56,502 nucleotides of DNA from positions 1 to 56,502 of the forward strand of contig CADCSY010000074.1 in the NCBI GenBank assembly GCA_902805555.1, written 5' to 3'. Below the pieces are notes generated by a model, which worked only from the letters and a program-made list of their open reading frames with translations, was not told the DNA's origin and did not search any database. Shown piece by piece: positions 27,709 through 36,115 of this stretch. Both the position numbers and the translations under genes were made by a program. Each line of letters begins with the position of its first letter. Within the stretch, counting starts at the first letter, position 1. The DNA is from an uncultured Acidimicrobiales bacterium. GTDB taxonomy: Bacteria; Actinomycetota; Acidimicrobiia; Acidimicrobiales; CADCSY01.

Positions 27709-29426
27709 GCGACGTCCCGGACCTCGACCGGGCGCCCGACCTGCACGAGTCGCTCGACGCCTCCGTCGCGCTCGGCGAGGTCGCCCCGACGGACCCGGCG
27801 GTCGACGCGGCCGAGGAGGCCGCGCTCCCCTCCGTCGCCGCGCCTGGGCTCGTCCGGGCCAGCCTCCTCGTCGCCGTCGGCACGGCCCTCTCCCGGCTCA
27901 CCGGGTTCGCACGCCTCGCAGCCACCGCCTACGCGATCGGCTTCGAGCGGCTGACCGACACGTACACGCTGGCCAACACCACCCCGAACATCGTCTACGA
28001 GCTCCTGCTCGGAGGCGTGCTCTCGGCGACCCTCGTCCCGATCTTCGTGCAGCAGCACGAGGAGGAAGACGACGAGGGCACCTCCGCCGTCGTGACGGTG
28101 GCCATCGCCCTGCTCGTGGCGGTGTGCGTGGTGGCGTTCCTCGCCGCCCCGCTCATCGTGCGGCTCTACACCGTGGGGGTGGAGGGCGAGGTCGCCGCCG
28201 ACCAGCAGGAGGTGGCGACCGACCTCCTCCGGCTCTTCGTGCCGCAGATCCTGTTCTTCGGCCTCACCGCGCTCGGCACCGCCCTGCTCAACGCCCGCCG
28301 GCGCTTCGCCACGCCCGCCTTCGCCCCCACCCTGAACAACGTGGCGGTCACGGCGATGCTGCTCGCCCTCCCCCGGCTGGCCGGGGGGACGCCCACCCTG
28401 GAGCAGGTGAGGGACGACCCGGTCCTGCTGCTCACGCTCGGCCTCGGCACGACCGCCGGCATCATCCTGATGACGGTCGCCCTCCTCCCCGCCCTCAGAC
28501 GCCACCACGTGCGCCTCCGCTGGAACCTCGACTTCCGGCACCCGGCTGTCCGCAGCGTCGGCCGCCTCACCGGCTGGACGCTCGGCTACGTGCTGACGAA
28601 CCAGCTCTCGCTGCTCGTCGTGCTGATCCTGGCGAACCGGGAGCAGGGCGGCGTGTCCGCCTACACCGGCGCGTTCATCTTCTTCCAGCTGCCGCACGCG
28701 CTGGTGGCGGTGTCGCTGATGACCACGCTCGTCCCCGAGCTCGCCTCGGCGGCGCAGCGACGGGACCACCGCACCTACCGGGACCGCTTCTCCACCGGGG
28801 TGCGGCTGATGGCGCTCGTCATCCTGCCCGCTGCGACCGGGTACGTGGTGCTGGCCCGGCCCATCGTGTCGGCGTTGCTCGAACGGGGGGCGCTCAGCGT
28901 CGACTCCGCCGTCCTGACGGCCGACACCCTGGCTGCGTTCGCCGCGGGGCTCTTCGGGTTCTCCATCTACCTCTTCGCGCTGCGGGGCTTCTACGCCCTG
29001 CGGGACACGAGGACGCCGTTCCTCCTCAACGTCGGCCAGAACGTCCTCAACGGGCTGCTCGCCCTCATCCTCGTCGGGCCCTTCGGCATCCCCGGCCTGG
29101 CCGGTGCGTACGCCGTCGCGTACACCGTCGCAGCGGTGGTCGCCCTGGTGGTGCTGCAGCGGCGTGTCGGGTCGCTCGACGGTCGGCGGGTGGCTCGCTC
29201 CATCGCCAGGGTCGCCGCCGCCTGCGTGGCGATGGGGGTCGCCGTGGCGCTGGTCGCCCGGTCGGTCGGGGACCCGGACGGCGTCGGCGCGATCGTGCGC
29301 ACCGGCGCCGGCGTCGCCGTCGGGGCTGTCGTCTTCGGTCTCGCCGTGGTGCTGCTCAAGGTCGAGGAGGTCGCTCCGCTCGTGGCGCGGCTGCGACGGA
29401 GCACCGGGGGTCCCGGCCCGGCGTAG
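27705..29426 (+). CDS. murJ: Lipid II flippase MurJ (MviN family)
   Basis: About 573 aa with roughly 14 transmembrane segments. It carries lipid-linked peptidoglycan precursor across the membrane. Typical MOP/MVF signatures: ALSRLTGFARLAATAYAIG, NIVYELLLGGVLSATLVPIF, FFGLTALGTALLNARRRF, APTLNNVAVTAML and ALRGFYALRDTRTPFLLNV. A 40-residue acidic N-terminal extension precedes the first helix. The TTG at 27705 overlaps the preceding TGA. Frames open further upstream have no homologous content. The genes around it (membrane coiled-coil protein, PspA) suggest a wall/membrane group. Confidence 0.93.
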   Translation: MSDVPDLDRAPDLHESLDASVALGEVAPTDPAVDAAEEAALPSVAAPGLVRASLLVAVGTALSRLTGFARLAATAYAIGFERLTDTYTLANTTPNIVYELLLGGVLSATLVPIFVQQHEEEDDEGTSAVVTVAIALLVAVCVVAFLAAPLIVRLYTVGVEGEVAADQQEVATDLLRLFVPQILFFGLTALGTALLNARRRFATPAFAPTLNNVAVTAMLLALPRLAGGTPTLEQVRDDPVLLLTLGLGTTAGIILMTVALLPALRRHHVRLRWNLDFRHPAVRSVGRLTGWTLGYVLTNQLSLLVVLILANREQGGVSAYTGAFIFFQLPHALVAVSLMTTLVPELASAAQRRDHRTYRDRFSTGVRLMALVILPAATGYVVLARPIVSALLERGALSVDSAVLTADTLAAFAAGLFGFSIYLFALRGFYALRDTRTPFLLNVGQNVLNGLLALILVGPFGIPGLAGAYAVAYTVAAVVALVVLQRRVGSLDGRRVARSIARVAAACVAMGVAVALVARSVGDPDGVGAIVRTGAGVAVGAVVFGLAVVLLKVEEVAPLVARLRRSTGGPGPA

Positions 29427-29429
29427 CCT
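29424..29429 (+). promoter_or_regulatory. Leaderless-type -10 box of pspA
   Basis: TAGCCT overlaps the murJ stop codon and ends 6 nt before ATG 29436, so pspA can be transcribed on its own as a leaderless message. Confidence 0.5.
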
Positions 29430-29435
29430 GTCCGC

Positions 29436-30197
29436 ATGCTGAAGCTGCTCCGACGCACCTGGCGCTACCTCACCGCCGCCCTCGGCGGGAAGCTGACGGA
29501 GGCCGCCGACCCGAAGGTCCAGCTCGAGCAGGCGATCATGGAGGCCCAGGACCAGCACCGCCGGCTCAAGGAGCAGGCGGCGAACGTCATCGCCGGGCAG
29601 AAGCAGACCGAGCTCCGGCTGAACCGGGCCATGACCGAGCTCGAGAAGGTGAGCTCGTCGGCCCAGCAAGCCGTGATGATGATCGCCGAGGCCGAGGGGG
29701 CGGGCGACACCAAGAAGGCGGCGGAGTACACGACCGCAGCGGAGAGCTTCGCCAACCGCCTCATCGCCGTCGAGCGGGAGGTCGAGGAGCTCAAGGCCAC
29801 CCACCTCGCGAGCGCCCAGGCGGCCGACCAGGCCAAGGCGGCGGTGACGCAGAACGCCAGCGTCCTCCAGAAGCGCCTCTCCGAGCGCCAGAAGCTCCTG
29901 AGCCAGCTCGACCAGGCGAAGATGCAGGAGCAGATGAACCGGGCGATGGCCTCGCTCAACGAGACCGTGGGCCAGGACGTGCCCACCTTCACCGAGGTGC
30001 AGGACAAGATCGAGGCCCGCTACGCCAAGGCGAAGGGCATGGCCGAGCTCAACGCCGACTCCGTGGAAGGGCGCATGCTCGAGGTGGAGCAGGCGGCCAT
30101 GAACACCGAGGCCCAGGCCCGCCTGGCCGAGATCCGCTCGAAGCTCGGCATCACCTCCGGCGCCGCGGCGCCGGAGGTGGGGCCGTCCGAGGGCTGA
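29436..30197 (+). CDS. pspA: PspA/IM30 family membrane-stress protein
   Basis: 253 aa, a nearly continuous coiled-coil helix bundle (residues about 25-220) with an amphipathic N-terminal helix LLRRTWRYLTAALGGKL that binds membrane, as in PspA and Vipp1. Conserved DPKVQLEQAIMEAQDQHRRL follows. Such ESCRT-III-like proteins coat and repair damaged membrane. No PspB/C or ClgR partner is next to it. The last codons contain a perfect 28-bp palindrome, and the stop lies 1 bp from the end of the convergent P450 gene. Confidence 0.9.
   Translation: MLKLLRRTWRYLTAALGGKLTEAADPKVQLEQAIMEAQDQHRRLKEQAANVIAGQKQTELRLNRAMTELEKVSSSAQQAVMMIAEAEGAGDTKKAAEYTTAAESFANRLIAVEREVEELKATHLASAQAADQAKAAVTQNASVLQKRLSERQKLLSQLDQAKMQEQMNRAMASLNETVGQDVPTFTEVQDKIEARYAKAKGMAELNADSVEGRMLEVEQAAMNTEAQARLAEIRSKLGITSGAAAPEVGPSEG
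30152..30179. terminator. 28-bp perfect palindrome at the pspA/P450 convergence
   Basis: An uninterrupted palindrome (13-bp arms around a GC centre) inside the final codons of pspA. The convergent genes leave only 1 bp between stops, so this hairpin is the only candidate bidirectional terminator. It encodes part of the tail SGAAAPEV. Confidence 0.65.
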
Positions 30198-30198
30198 G

Positions 30199-31383
30199 CT
30201 ACAGCGCCACCGGCAGGCGCTGCAGCCCCCGCAAGGTGATGGTCGGGTTCCACTCGACCTCGTCCGCCGCCAGCTCGAGCCGCGGGAAGCGGGTCACGAG
30301 CGAGGAGAGCGCGATCTGGCCCTCGAGCCTCGCCAGCGCCGCACCCAGGCAGAAGTGCGGCCCGCTGCTGAACGCGAGGTGCCGGTTGTCCTCCCGCCCC
30401 AGGTCGAGCCGGGTCGGGTCGGCGAAGGCGGCGGGGTCCCGGTTGGCGGCGGCGAGGAGGATCGTGACCCTGTCGCCGGCGGGGATGTCGACGCCCCCCA
30501 CCTCGGTGTCCTCGAGTGCGGCCCGGCCGGTGAGGTGCACCGGGCTGTCGTAGCGGAGGAGCTCCTCCACCGCCGTCTTCGCCAGGCCGGCGTCCTCGCG
30601 GAACCGGTCGAGCTCGTGGGGGTTGCGGAGCAGGGCCAGCGTCCCGTTGCCGATCAGGTTGGTCGTCGTCTCGTGACCGGCGATCAGCAGGAGGATGCAG
30701 TTGGCCACGAGCTCGTCGGCCGCCAGGCGGTCACCGCCGTCCTCGATGGCCACCAGCGCCGAGACGAGGTCGGCCTGCGGTCGCTGCCGTCGCTCCTCGG
30801 ACAGCTCGTTGAAGTACTCCATGAACTCGAGGCCGGCGATCGTCGCCCGCTCCGCCACATCGGGTGCCATCTCGGGGTCGACCGTGTGGGCGAGCGCCTC
30901 CGACCAGGAGCGGAACCGGTCGTGGTCCTCCGCCGGCACCCCGAGCATCTCGGCGATGACGGCGACGGGGAGGGGGCGGCCGAGACCGGTGATGACGTCG
31001 AGCTCTCCCGCCGCCTCCGCCTCGTCGAGCAGCTGGTCGACGAGCTCGACGATGCGGGGCCGGAGCTCCTCGACGACGCGGGGCGTGAAGGCACGGCTCA
31101 CGAGGCCGCGGAGGCGGGTGTGGTCGGGAGCGTCGCTGAAGAGCATGAGCTTCGAGAGGTACTGCTGGAGGAGCGACGGCTCGTCGGCCGAGCCGATGTC
31201 GCGCTGGGACGAGCTCATGGTCGGGTTGCGCAGCACCGCAGAGCAGTCCTCGTAGCGGGTCAGCAGCCACCGCCCGCCCTCCATCTCGTGCACCGGGTCC
31301 TCCTGCCGGAGCCGGTCGTACACCGGGTACGGGTCGGGGGGGACCCCGTCCAGCAGGTCGAACGTGGTCAGGTCCTGGGTCAT
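30199..31383 (-). CDS. Cytochrome P450
   Basis: 394 aa, soluble bacterial class I type. I-helix LLIAGHETTTN (about residues 235-245) with the oxygen-activating Thr, ExxR in VEELLRYDSP, and the haem-binding FSSGPHFCLGAALARLEG with Cys345. Needs a ferredoxin and reductase, neither of which is in the window. The N-terminal TTFDLLDGVPPDPYPVYDRL is common in the CYP107/CYP102-like actinobacterial groups; substrate unknown. ATG 31383 is chosen because GGAGGAG lies 8 nt upstream; another ATG at 31398 would contain that site. A TetR regulator gene lies 190 bp upstream on the same strand. Confidence 0.94.
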   Translation of the reverse strand: MTQDLTTFDLLDGVPPDPYPVYDRLRQEDPVHEMEGGRWLLTRYEDCSAVLRNPTMSSSQRDIGSADEPSLLQQYLSKLMLFSDAPDHTRLRGLVSRAFTPRVVEELRPRIVELVDQLLDEAEAAGELDVITGLGRPLPVAVIAEMLGVPAEDHDRFRSWSEALAHTVDPEMAPDVAERATIAGLEFMEYFNELSEERRQRPQADLVSALVAIEDGGDRLAADELVANCILLLIAGHETTTNLIGNGTLALLRNPHELDRFREDAGLAKTAVEELLRYDSPVHLTGRAALEDTEVGGVDIPAGDRVTILLAAANRDPAAFADPTRLDLGREDNRHLAFSSGPHFCLGAALARLEGQIALSSLVTRFPRLELAADEVEWNPTITLRGLQRLPVAL

Positions 31384-31575
31384 CTGGTGCTCCTCCATCG
31401 AGCTCGTGTCGTGCTGGTCAGTGGGCTGTTCGTCGACCCGGCGCAGAGTTGGGCCGGGTCGCAGGATCTGGGTCGTGGGTCCGGGGCGCGGGGTGCGGCT
31501 GGGTCGGCGGGTGGTGCCGGCGTGCGCACCGCGCTCGTGCTCAGGCGCGTGCTCGGTCGGGACGGCGGTGCAGCG

Positions 31576-32262
31576 TCAGGTCGGCTCACCGAGCATCGGG
31601 TGGCGCGCCCCCTCCTCCGCCCCGTCGGCCACCAGGCGGAGGGGGTTCGCCTGGGCGGGCTGGCTCGGCTCCAGGGTCGACATGCCCGACCACAGCAGGC
31701 TGGTGACGTACTCGACCAGGCGGGCCCTCGGCATGGGGCGTCGGTCGATCCACCAGTCGCCTGCGGCGTGGACCATGCCGACGATCCCGTAGGCCCACGG
31801 CTCCGCTGCCCCCGAGTCCAGCCCCGTTGCCCGCAGCTGCTCGCCGAGGACGATCGCCACGTCCTGGCTGACGTGCTGGAGGAAGCTGCTCACATCGCCG
31901 GGGCGGCGCGACGCCGAGCCCCGCAGCAGGAAGCGGTACACCTCCGGGTCACGCTCGAGGAAGGCGACGAAGGTGTCGACCGCCGCCACCAGGACGTCAC
32001 GGGGCGGGAGCGGGCTGGCCAGCGCCTGTTGCAGCTCTGCCCGCAGGTTCGACGCGAACCCCTCCGCCACCGCCGCCGCCAGCCCGTCACGGTCGCCGAA
32101 GTGGCGGTAGATGATGGGACGGCTGACGCCGGCGCGGGCTGCGACGTGCTCCATCGACGTGCCCGTGCCCCGCTCGCGGATCACCTCGAGCGCGAGCTCG
32201 AGCAGCTCCGCACGCCGGGCGTCCCGCCGCCGGCCGGTCTGCACCTTCCGCTCGCCCGTCAT
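31576..32262 (-). CDS. TetR family transcriptional regulator
   Basis: 228 aa. The N-terminal helix-turn-helix (about residues 12-60) reads RRAELLELALEVIRERGTG, then MEHVAARAGVSRPIIYRHFGDRDGLAAAV. The helical ligand domain follows, with WWIDRRPMPRARLVEYVTSLLW near the end. ATG 32262 directly abuts two tandem operator-like palindromes (32263-32293), so it is very likely autoregulated. It probably also controls the downstream P450 gene in the same direction; the ligand is unknown. Confidence 0.93.
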   Translation of the reverse strand: MTGERKVQTGRRRDARRAELLELALEVIRERGTGTSMEHVAARAGVSRPIIYRHFGDRDGLAAAVAEGFASNLRAELQQALASPLPPRDVLVAAVDTFVAFLERDPEVYRFLLRGSASRRPGDVSSFLQHVSQDVAIVLGEQLRATGLDSGAAEPWAYGIVGMVHAAGDWWIDRRPMPRARLVEYVTSLLWSGMSTLEPSQPAQANPLRLVADGAEEGARHPMLGEPT

Positions 32263-32293
32263 GTTACACACTGTAACAGTTACGCACCGTAAC
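32263..32293. promoter_or_regulatory. Two tandem 15-bp operator palindromes upstream of the tetR gene
   Basis: GTTACACACTGTAAC (32263-32277) and GTTACGCACCGTAAC (32279-32293), separated by one base. Both follow GTTAC-n5-GTAAC, and the middle GTAAC-A-GTTAC is itself palindromic. The first touches the ATG of the regulator. A 16-bp centre spacing would suit two TetR dimers bound side by side. The patch is strikingly A/T-rich for this genome. Confidence 0.75.
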
Positions 32294-32332
32294 CCGCAAG
32301 GGTCGGGCTCACCTCGGCGGGCGCGGGGCGGG

Positions 32333-33427
32333 TCAGGGGAGGACGACGAGGTCGTCGCGGTGGACGACCTCGTGGGGCAGCCCCTCCCCCAGCTCCGACG
32401 TGCGGCGACCGGCCACCGCCCGGAGCTGGCCAGCGCTGAGCTGCACCAGGCCCTTGGCGAACGCCCGGCCGTCGGGGCCTGCCACCTCCACCGCGTCCCC
32501 CACGGCGAAGGACCCCCGTGCCTCGACCACCCCGGCCGGGAGCAGCGAGACGTTGCGCTCGACCAGCGCCCTGCGGGCCCCTGCGTCCACGACGACCGTC
32601 CCCGACGACCCCACCGCGAAGGCGATCCAGAGCTTGCGGGCGCCGAGCCGCTTGGCTCGGGGGCGCACGATCGTGCCCACCCCGGCGTCCCCTGCGACCG
32701 CCCCGGCCAGGACGTCGCCACGGTCGGCGGCGGCGATCACCGTCCGCACGCCAGACCAGGCTGCGATCTTGGCGGCCGCCAGCTTCGAGGCCATGCCCCC
32801 GCTCCCCCGGGCCGTTCCCGCGCCGCCCGCCGCCGCCTCGAGCGAGGCGTCGACCTCGAGGATCTCGGCGATGAGGCTGGCGCCGGCGTCGAGCCGGGGG
32901 TCGGCGGTGAGCACCCCTGCGGTGTCGGTGAGCAGGACGAGGACGTCGGCGGCCAGGAGGTGGGCCACCAGGGCGGCGATGCGGTCGTTGTCACCGAAGC
33001 GGATCTCGTCGTCGGCCAGCGCGTCGTTCTCGTTCACCACGGGGACGACCCCGAGGGCGAGCAGCCGCTGGAGGGTGGAGCGGGCGTGGAGGTACTGCTG
33101 GCGCACCATGAAGTCGAGCGGGGCGATGAGGACCTGGCCGCACACCACCCCGTGGCTGCCGAACACCTCGTCGTAGACGCGCATCAGACGGCTCTGGCCG
33201 ACGGCGGAGATCGCCTGCAGCGTGGCCGTGTCACGAGCCTGGGCCCGTGTCATCCCCAGGGCGGGCAGGCCCGCCGAGATCGCACCGCTCGTCACGACCA
33301 CCACCTGGTGGCCGACCGCTCGCAGCTCGACCACCTCGGCGCAGAGCTTCGCCACCCTGGTCACGTCGATGGCGCCGTCCGTCCCGGTCACCGACGAGGT
33401 CCCGATCTTGACGACGACGACCGACAA
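32333..33427 (-). CDS. proB: Glutamate 5-kinase with C-terminal PUA domain
   Basis: 364 aa. Phosphorylates glutamate, the first and feedback-controlled step of proline synthesis. The amino-acid-kinase fold shows VVVVKIGTSSVT, VVVVTSGAISAGLPALG, VVPVVNENDAL, FGDNDRIAALVAHLL and TDTAGVLTADPR. A PUA domain fills the last 100 residues. The TTG at 33427 is 2 bp after the obg stop, the classic obg-proB pairing of actinobacteria. Its partner proA is separate at 24139. Confidence 0.95.
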   Translation of the reverse strand: MSVVVVKIGTSSVTGTDGAIDVTRVAKLCAEVVELRAVGHQVVVVTSGAISAGLPALGMTRAQARDTATLQAISAVGQSRLMRVYDEVFGSHGVVCGQVLIAPLDFMVRQQYLHARSTLQRLLALGVVPVVNENDALADDEIRFGDNDRIAALVAHLLAADVLVLLTDTAGVLTADPRLDAGASLIAEILEVDASLEAAAGGAGTARGSGGMASKLAAAKIAAWSGVRTVIAAADRGDVLAGAVAGDAGVGTIVRPRAKRLGARKLWIAFAVGSSGTVVVDAGARRALVERNVSLLPAGVVEARGSFAVGDAVEVAGPDGRAFAKGLVQLSAGQLRAVAGRRTSELGEGLPHEVVHRDDLVVLP

Positions 33428-33429
33428 CG

Positions 33430-34674
33430 TCAGTCCTCGTACTCGAAGGTGAGGCCGCCGATGCGAACGGTGTCACCTTCCTGGGCGCCGGCCCTCGCCA
33501 GGGCGCGGTCGACACCGATGCGGCGCAGCCGCTCCTGGACGAACTGCATGGCCTCGACGTTGGTGAGGTCGCTGACGGCGACCGCTCGCTCCGCCTGGCG
33601 ACCCACGACGACGAACCCGCCGCCCTCCCGCTCGACCCGGAAGCCCTCGGCCCCCGGCCGGAGCACGACGAAGCCCTCAGGGACCGGCTGCTCGTCGCGC
33701 GAGGTCCTCACCAGCTCGGCCATCCTGGCCACGAGCTCGCGCACGCCCTCCCCCGTCACGGCCGACACGGTGGGCCCGTCCCAGCCCTGGACCGCGAGCT
33801 CACCGCCCTGCTGGAGGAGGTCGGCCTTCGAGCCGACGACGATGCGCGGGCGTCCGCCCAGCTCGGGCTGGTGCTGCACGAGCTCGTGGAGGAGCACCCG
33901 CTCCTGCTCCTCGGGGGGGATGCCCTCCACGGAGCCGAGGTCGATGAGGACGACGAGCGCGCGGGCCCGCTCGATGTGGCGGAGGAACTGGAGCCCGAGG
34001 CCCCTCCCCTCGCTCGCCCCCTCGATGAGACCGGGGATGTCGGCGACGACCAGCTCGGTGTCGCCGTAGCGGACGACCCCGAGGTTGGGCACCAGGGTGG
34101 TGAAGGGGTAGTCGGCGATCTTGGGCCGGGCCGCCGAGATGGCGGCGATGAGGGTGCTCTTGCCGGCGTTCGGCAGCCCGACGAGGGCGACGTCGGCCAT
34201 CAGCTTCAGCTCGAGCCGCAGCCAGCGCTCCTCGCCCTTCTCGCCCTGCTCGGCCCAGCTCGGCGCCCGCCTCGAGTTCGAGAGGAACCGGGCGTTGCCC
34301 TTGCCGCCCCGCCCTCCTGCGGCCACCAGGAACCGGTCGCCGTCGCTGACCAGGTCGGCGAGCACGGTGCCGTCCCCGTCCTTCACGATGGTCCCCTCGG
34401 GCACCGAGACGATCGTGTCCGCTCCCGACCTGCCGTGCGCCTTCTTCGACGTGCCGTGGGTGCCGTCCTCGGCCCGCCGGTGCGGGTGGTCACGGAAGGC
34501 GAGGAGCGAGGGGACGTTGTGGTCGGCCACCAGCCAGACGTCCCCGCCGTCGCCGCCGTCGCCCCCGTCCGGCCCACCCTTCGCCACGTGGGCCTCACGG
34601 CGGAACGAGACGGCGCCGGCGCCGCCGTCGCCGCCCTTGACGTGGAGGCCGCTCTCGTCGACGAAGGCGGGCAT
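33430..34674 (-). CDS. obg: GTPase Obg/CgtA
   Basis: 414 aa. The Gly-rich Obg fold covers residues 1-157 (HVKGGDGGAGAVSFRREAHV, PDGGDGGDGGDVWLVAD), the G domain 158-330 has GLPNAGKSTL, DIPGLIEGASEG and the GSKAD specificity motif, and an OCT domain ends the protein. It acts in late 50S ribosome assembly and stress control. ATG 34674 is preceded by TAGGCT with a 9-nt gap. In most actinobacteria rplU-rpmA lie directly upstream; here four genes separate them. Confidence 0.97.
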   Translation of the reverse strand: MPAFVDESGLHVKGGDGGAGAVSFRREAHVAKGGPDGGDGGDGGDVWLVADHNVPSLLAFRDHPHRRAEDGTHGTSKKAHGRSGADTIVSVPEGTIVKDGDGTVLADLVSDGDRFLVAAGGRGGKGNARFLSNSRRAPSWAEQGEKGEERWLRLELKLMADVALVGLPNAGKSTLIAAISAARPKIADYPFTTLVPNLGVVRYGDTELVVADIPGLIEGASEGRGLGLQFLRHIERARALVVLIDLGSVEGIPPEEQERVLLHELVQHQPELGGRPRIVVGSKADLLQQGGELAVQGWDGPTVSAVTGEGVRELVARMAELVRTSRDEQPVPEGFVVLRPGAEGFRVEREGGGFVVVGRQAERAVAVSDLTNVEAMQFVQERLRRIGVDRALARAGAQEGDTVRIGGLTFEYED

Positions 34675-34683
34675 GGGTCGGTC

Positions 34684-34689
34684 AGCCTA
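34684..34689 (-). promoter_or_regulatory. Short-leader -10 box of obg-proB
   Basis: TAGGCT on the minus strand, 9 nt before ATG 34674. It overlaps the end of the phosphatase gene and gives obg-proB their own promoter, which fits the loss of linkage to rpmA. Confidence 0.45.
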
Positions 34690-36024
34690 GGTGCCGGTCG
34701 GGCCGTCCTCGGGGTGAGGGGCCTGGAGGAGCAGCACGGCGACGTCGTCCTCGATCGGCCCCCCGTTGGCGTCGGTGACGAACTCGAGCAGGCGGTCGAG
34801 CGTCTTCTCGTCGGGTCGGCCCTCCGCCGACAGCACAGCGAAGCGTCGCGCCACCTCCTCGAGGCCGACCCGCTGGGTCGAACCGGGGGCCCGCCGCCCC
34901 TCGAAGAGCCCGTCGGTGCACAGCAGCAGCGACCACCCGGCCTCGAGGAGGACCGTGGTCGGTGGCCGGAGCGTCACCCCGTCCCCCAGGCCGACGGGCG
35001 GGCCGCTCTCGACGACGAGCACCTCGACCCGCCCGTCCCCGTGGCGGAGGAGCGGCGGCGGGTGACCTGCGCTGCGGAGGGTGACCGACTCGAAGCCCGG
35101 GTCGATCGTCCCCGTCGAGAGCGTGACGAAGAGCTCGGCGTCGAGGTGGGCGCTCGCCACCACCCGCTCGAGCCCGTCGATCCAGTGGGCCGAGCCCTCC
35201 TGGGTGAGCGCCAGCGCCCGCCACGCCGCCCGCAGCGAGGCGCCGACGGCGGCCGGGACGGGACCGTGCCCGGCGACGTCACCGATGAGGAAGGCGAGGG
35301 ACCCGTCCGGTGTGCGGGTCAGGTCGAAGAGGTCCCCGCCGAGCAGCAACCGGTCCTCGCCCGGCAGGTAGCGGCTCTCGACGCTGATGCCGAGCACCGC
35401 CGGGTCGAGGGCGGGGAGGAGCCCGACCTGCAGGCTCTCGCTCAGCACGGCCGCCTGCGCCGCCAGCGCGCCGAGGCGCGCCTCGCTGAGCGAGCTCTCG
35501 GCAGCCGAGCGGAGGTGGGCGGCGAGGGCGGAGCGGAGCCGGATCTCCCGGCTGGCGGCCCCGGCCAGGGCGTCGACCACCCGCACGTCCTGCGACGACC
35601 ACGTGCGCGGCGCCGTGTCGACGACGCAGAGCGACCCGAGGACCTCACCGTCCGCCGACCGGACCGGGGAACCCGCCCAGGCGCCGATGCCGAGCGTGAC
35701 GACCGATCGGTACCGTCGCACCCGCTCGTCCTCGGCTGCGTCCTCGACGACGAGGGTGCTCCCCGACCCGATCATGTAGTGGCACAGCGAGTCCTCCGCC
35801 GCGCTGCTGCGGGCTTCGCCTGCAGCACGGCCGACGACGCTCTTCCACCAGCACCGCTCGTCGTCCACGATCGTGATGAAGGCGAGGGGGGCGTCGACCA
35901 GCTGGGCGGCGAGCGTCGCCAGGTCGTCGAACACCTCCTCGGGGCCGGTCCCCGCGAGGCCCGTCTCGGCCACCGCAGCCAGGCGCTTCGGCGAGCGCAT
36001 CGCGTCCTGGTCACGGCCGCCCAC
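34687..36024 (-). CDS. GAF-domain PP2C/SpoIIE-type serine phosphatase
   Basis: 445 aa. An N-terminal GAF sensor (about residues 15-170: FDDLATLAAQLVDAPLAFIT, FITIVDDERCWWKSVVG, SLCHYMIG, GSPVRSADGEVLGSLCVVD) is joined by a helical linker to a SpoIIE/PP2C phosphatase (about 215-435) with metal-binding LLGGDLFDL, LIGDVAGHGPVPAA, AGHPPPLL, LCTDGLFEGR and EDDVAVLLL. Such proteins typically dephosphorylate anti-anti-sigma factors. No sigma-factor regulator is adjacent, so its partner is elsewhere. Starts at GTG 36024 or ATG 36000; neither has a strong Shine-Dalgarno. Confidence 0.9.
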   Translation of the reverse strand: MGGRDQDAMRSPKRLAAVAETGLAGTGPEEVFDDLATLAAQLVDAPLAFITIVDDERCWWKSVVGRAAGEARSSAAEDSLCHYMIGSGSTLVVEDAAEDERVRRYRSVVTLGIGAWAGSPVRSADGEVLGSLCVVDTAPRTWSSQDVRVVDALAGAASREIRLRSALAAHLRSAAESSLSEARLGALAAQAAVLSESLQVGLLPALDPAVLGISVESRYLPGEDRLLLGGDLFDLTRTPDGSLAFLIGDVAGHGPVPAAVGASLRAAWRALALTQEGSAHWIDGLERVVASAHLDAELFVTLSTGTIDPGFESVTLRSAGHPPPLLRHGDGRVEVLVVESGPPVGLGDGVTLRPPTTVLLEAGWSLLLCTDGLFEGRRAPGSTQRVGLEEVARRFAVLSAEGRPDEKTLDRLLEFVTDANGGPIEDDVAVLLLQAPHPEDGPTGT

Positions 36025-36103
36025 ACATTCCAGTCTCGCGTGGACCGCGACCTACGCACGCCGGGTTGCACGACGGTCCGGGAGCGGCGGGGACCGTCGT
36101 TGT

Positions 36104-36109
36104 TAGCCT
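36104..36109 (+). promoter_or_regulatory. Leaderless-type -10 box of the dGTPase gene
   Basis: TAGCCT ends 6 nt before GTG 36116, in the 91-bp gap to the divergent phosphatase gene. Confidence 0.5.
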
Positions 36110-36115
36110 CGGGCG

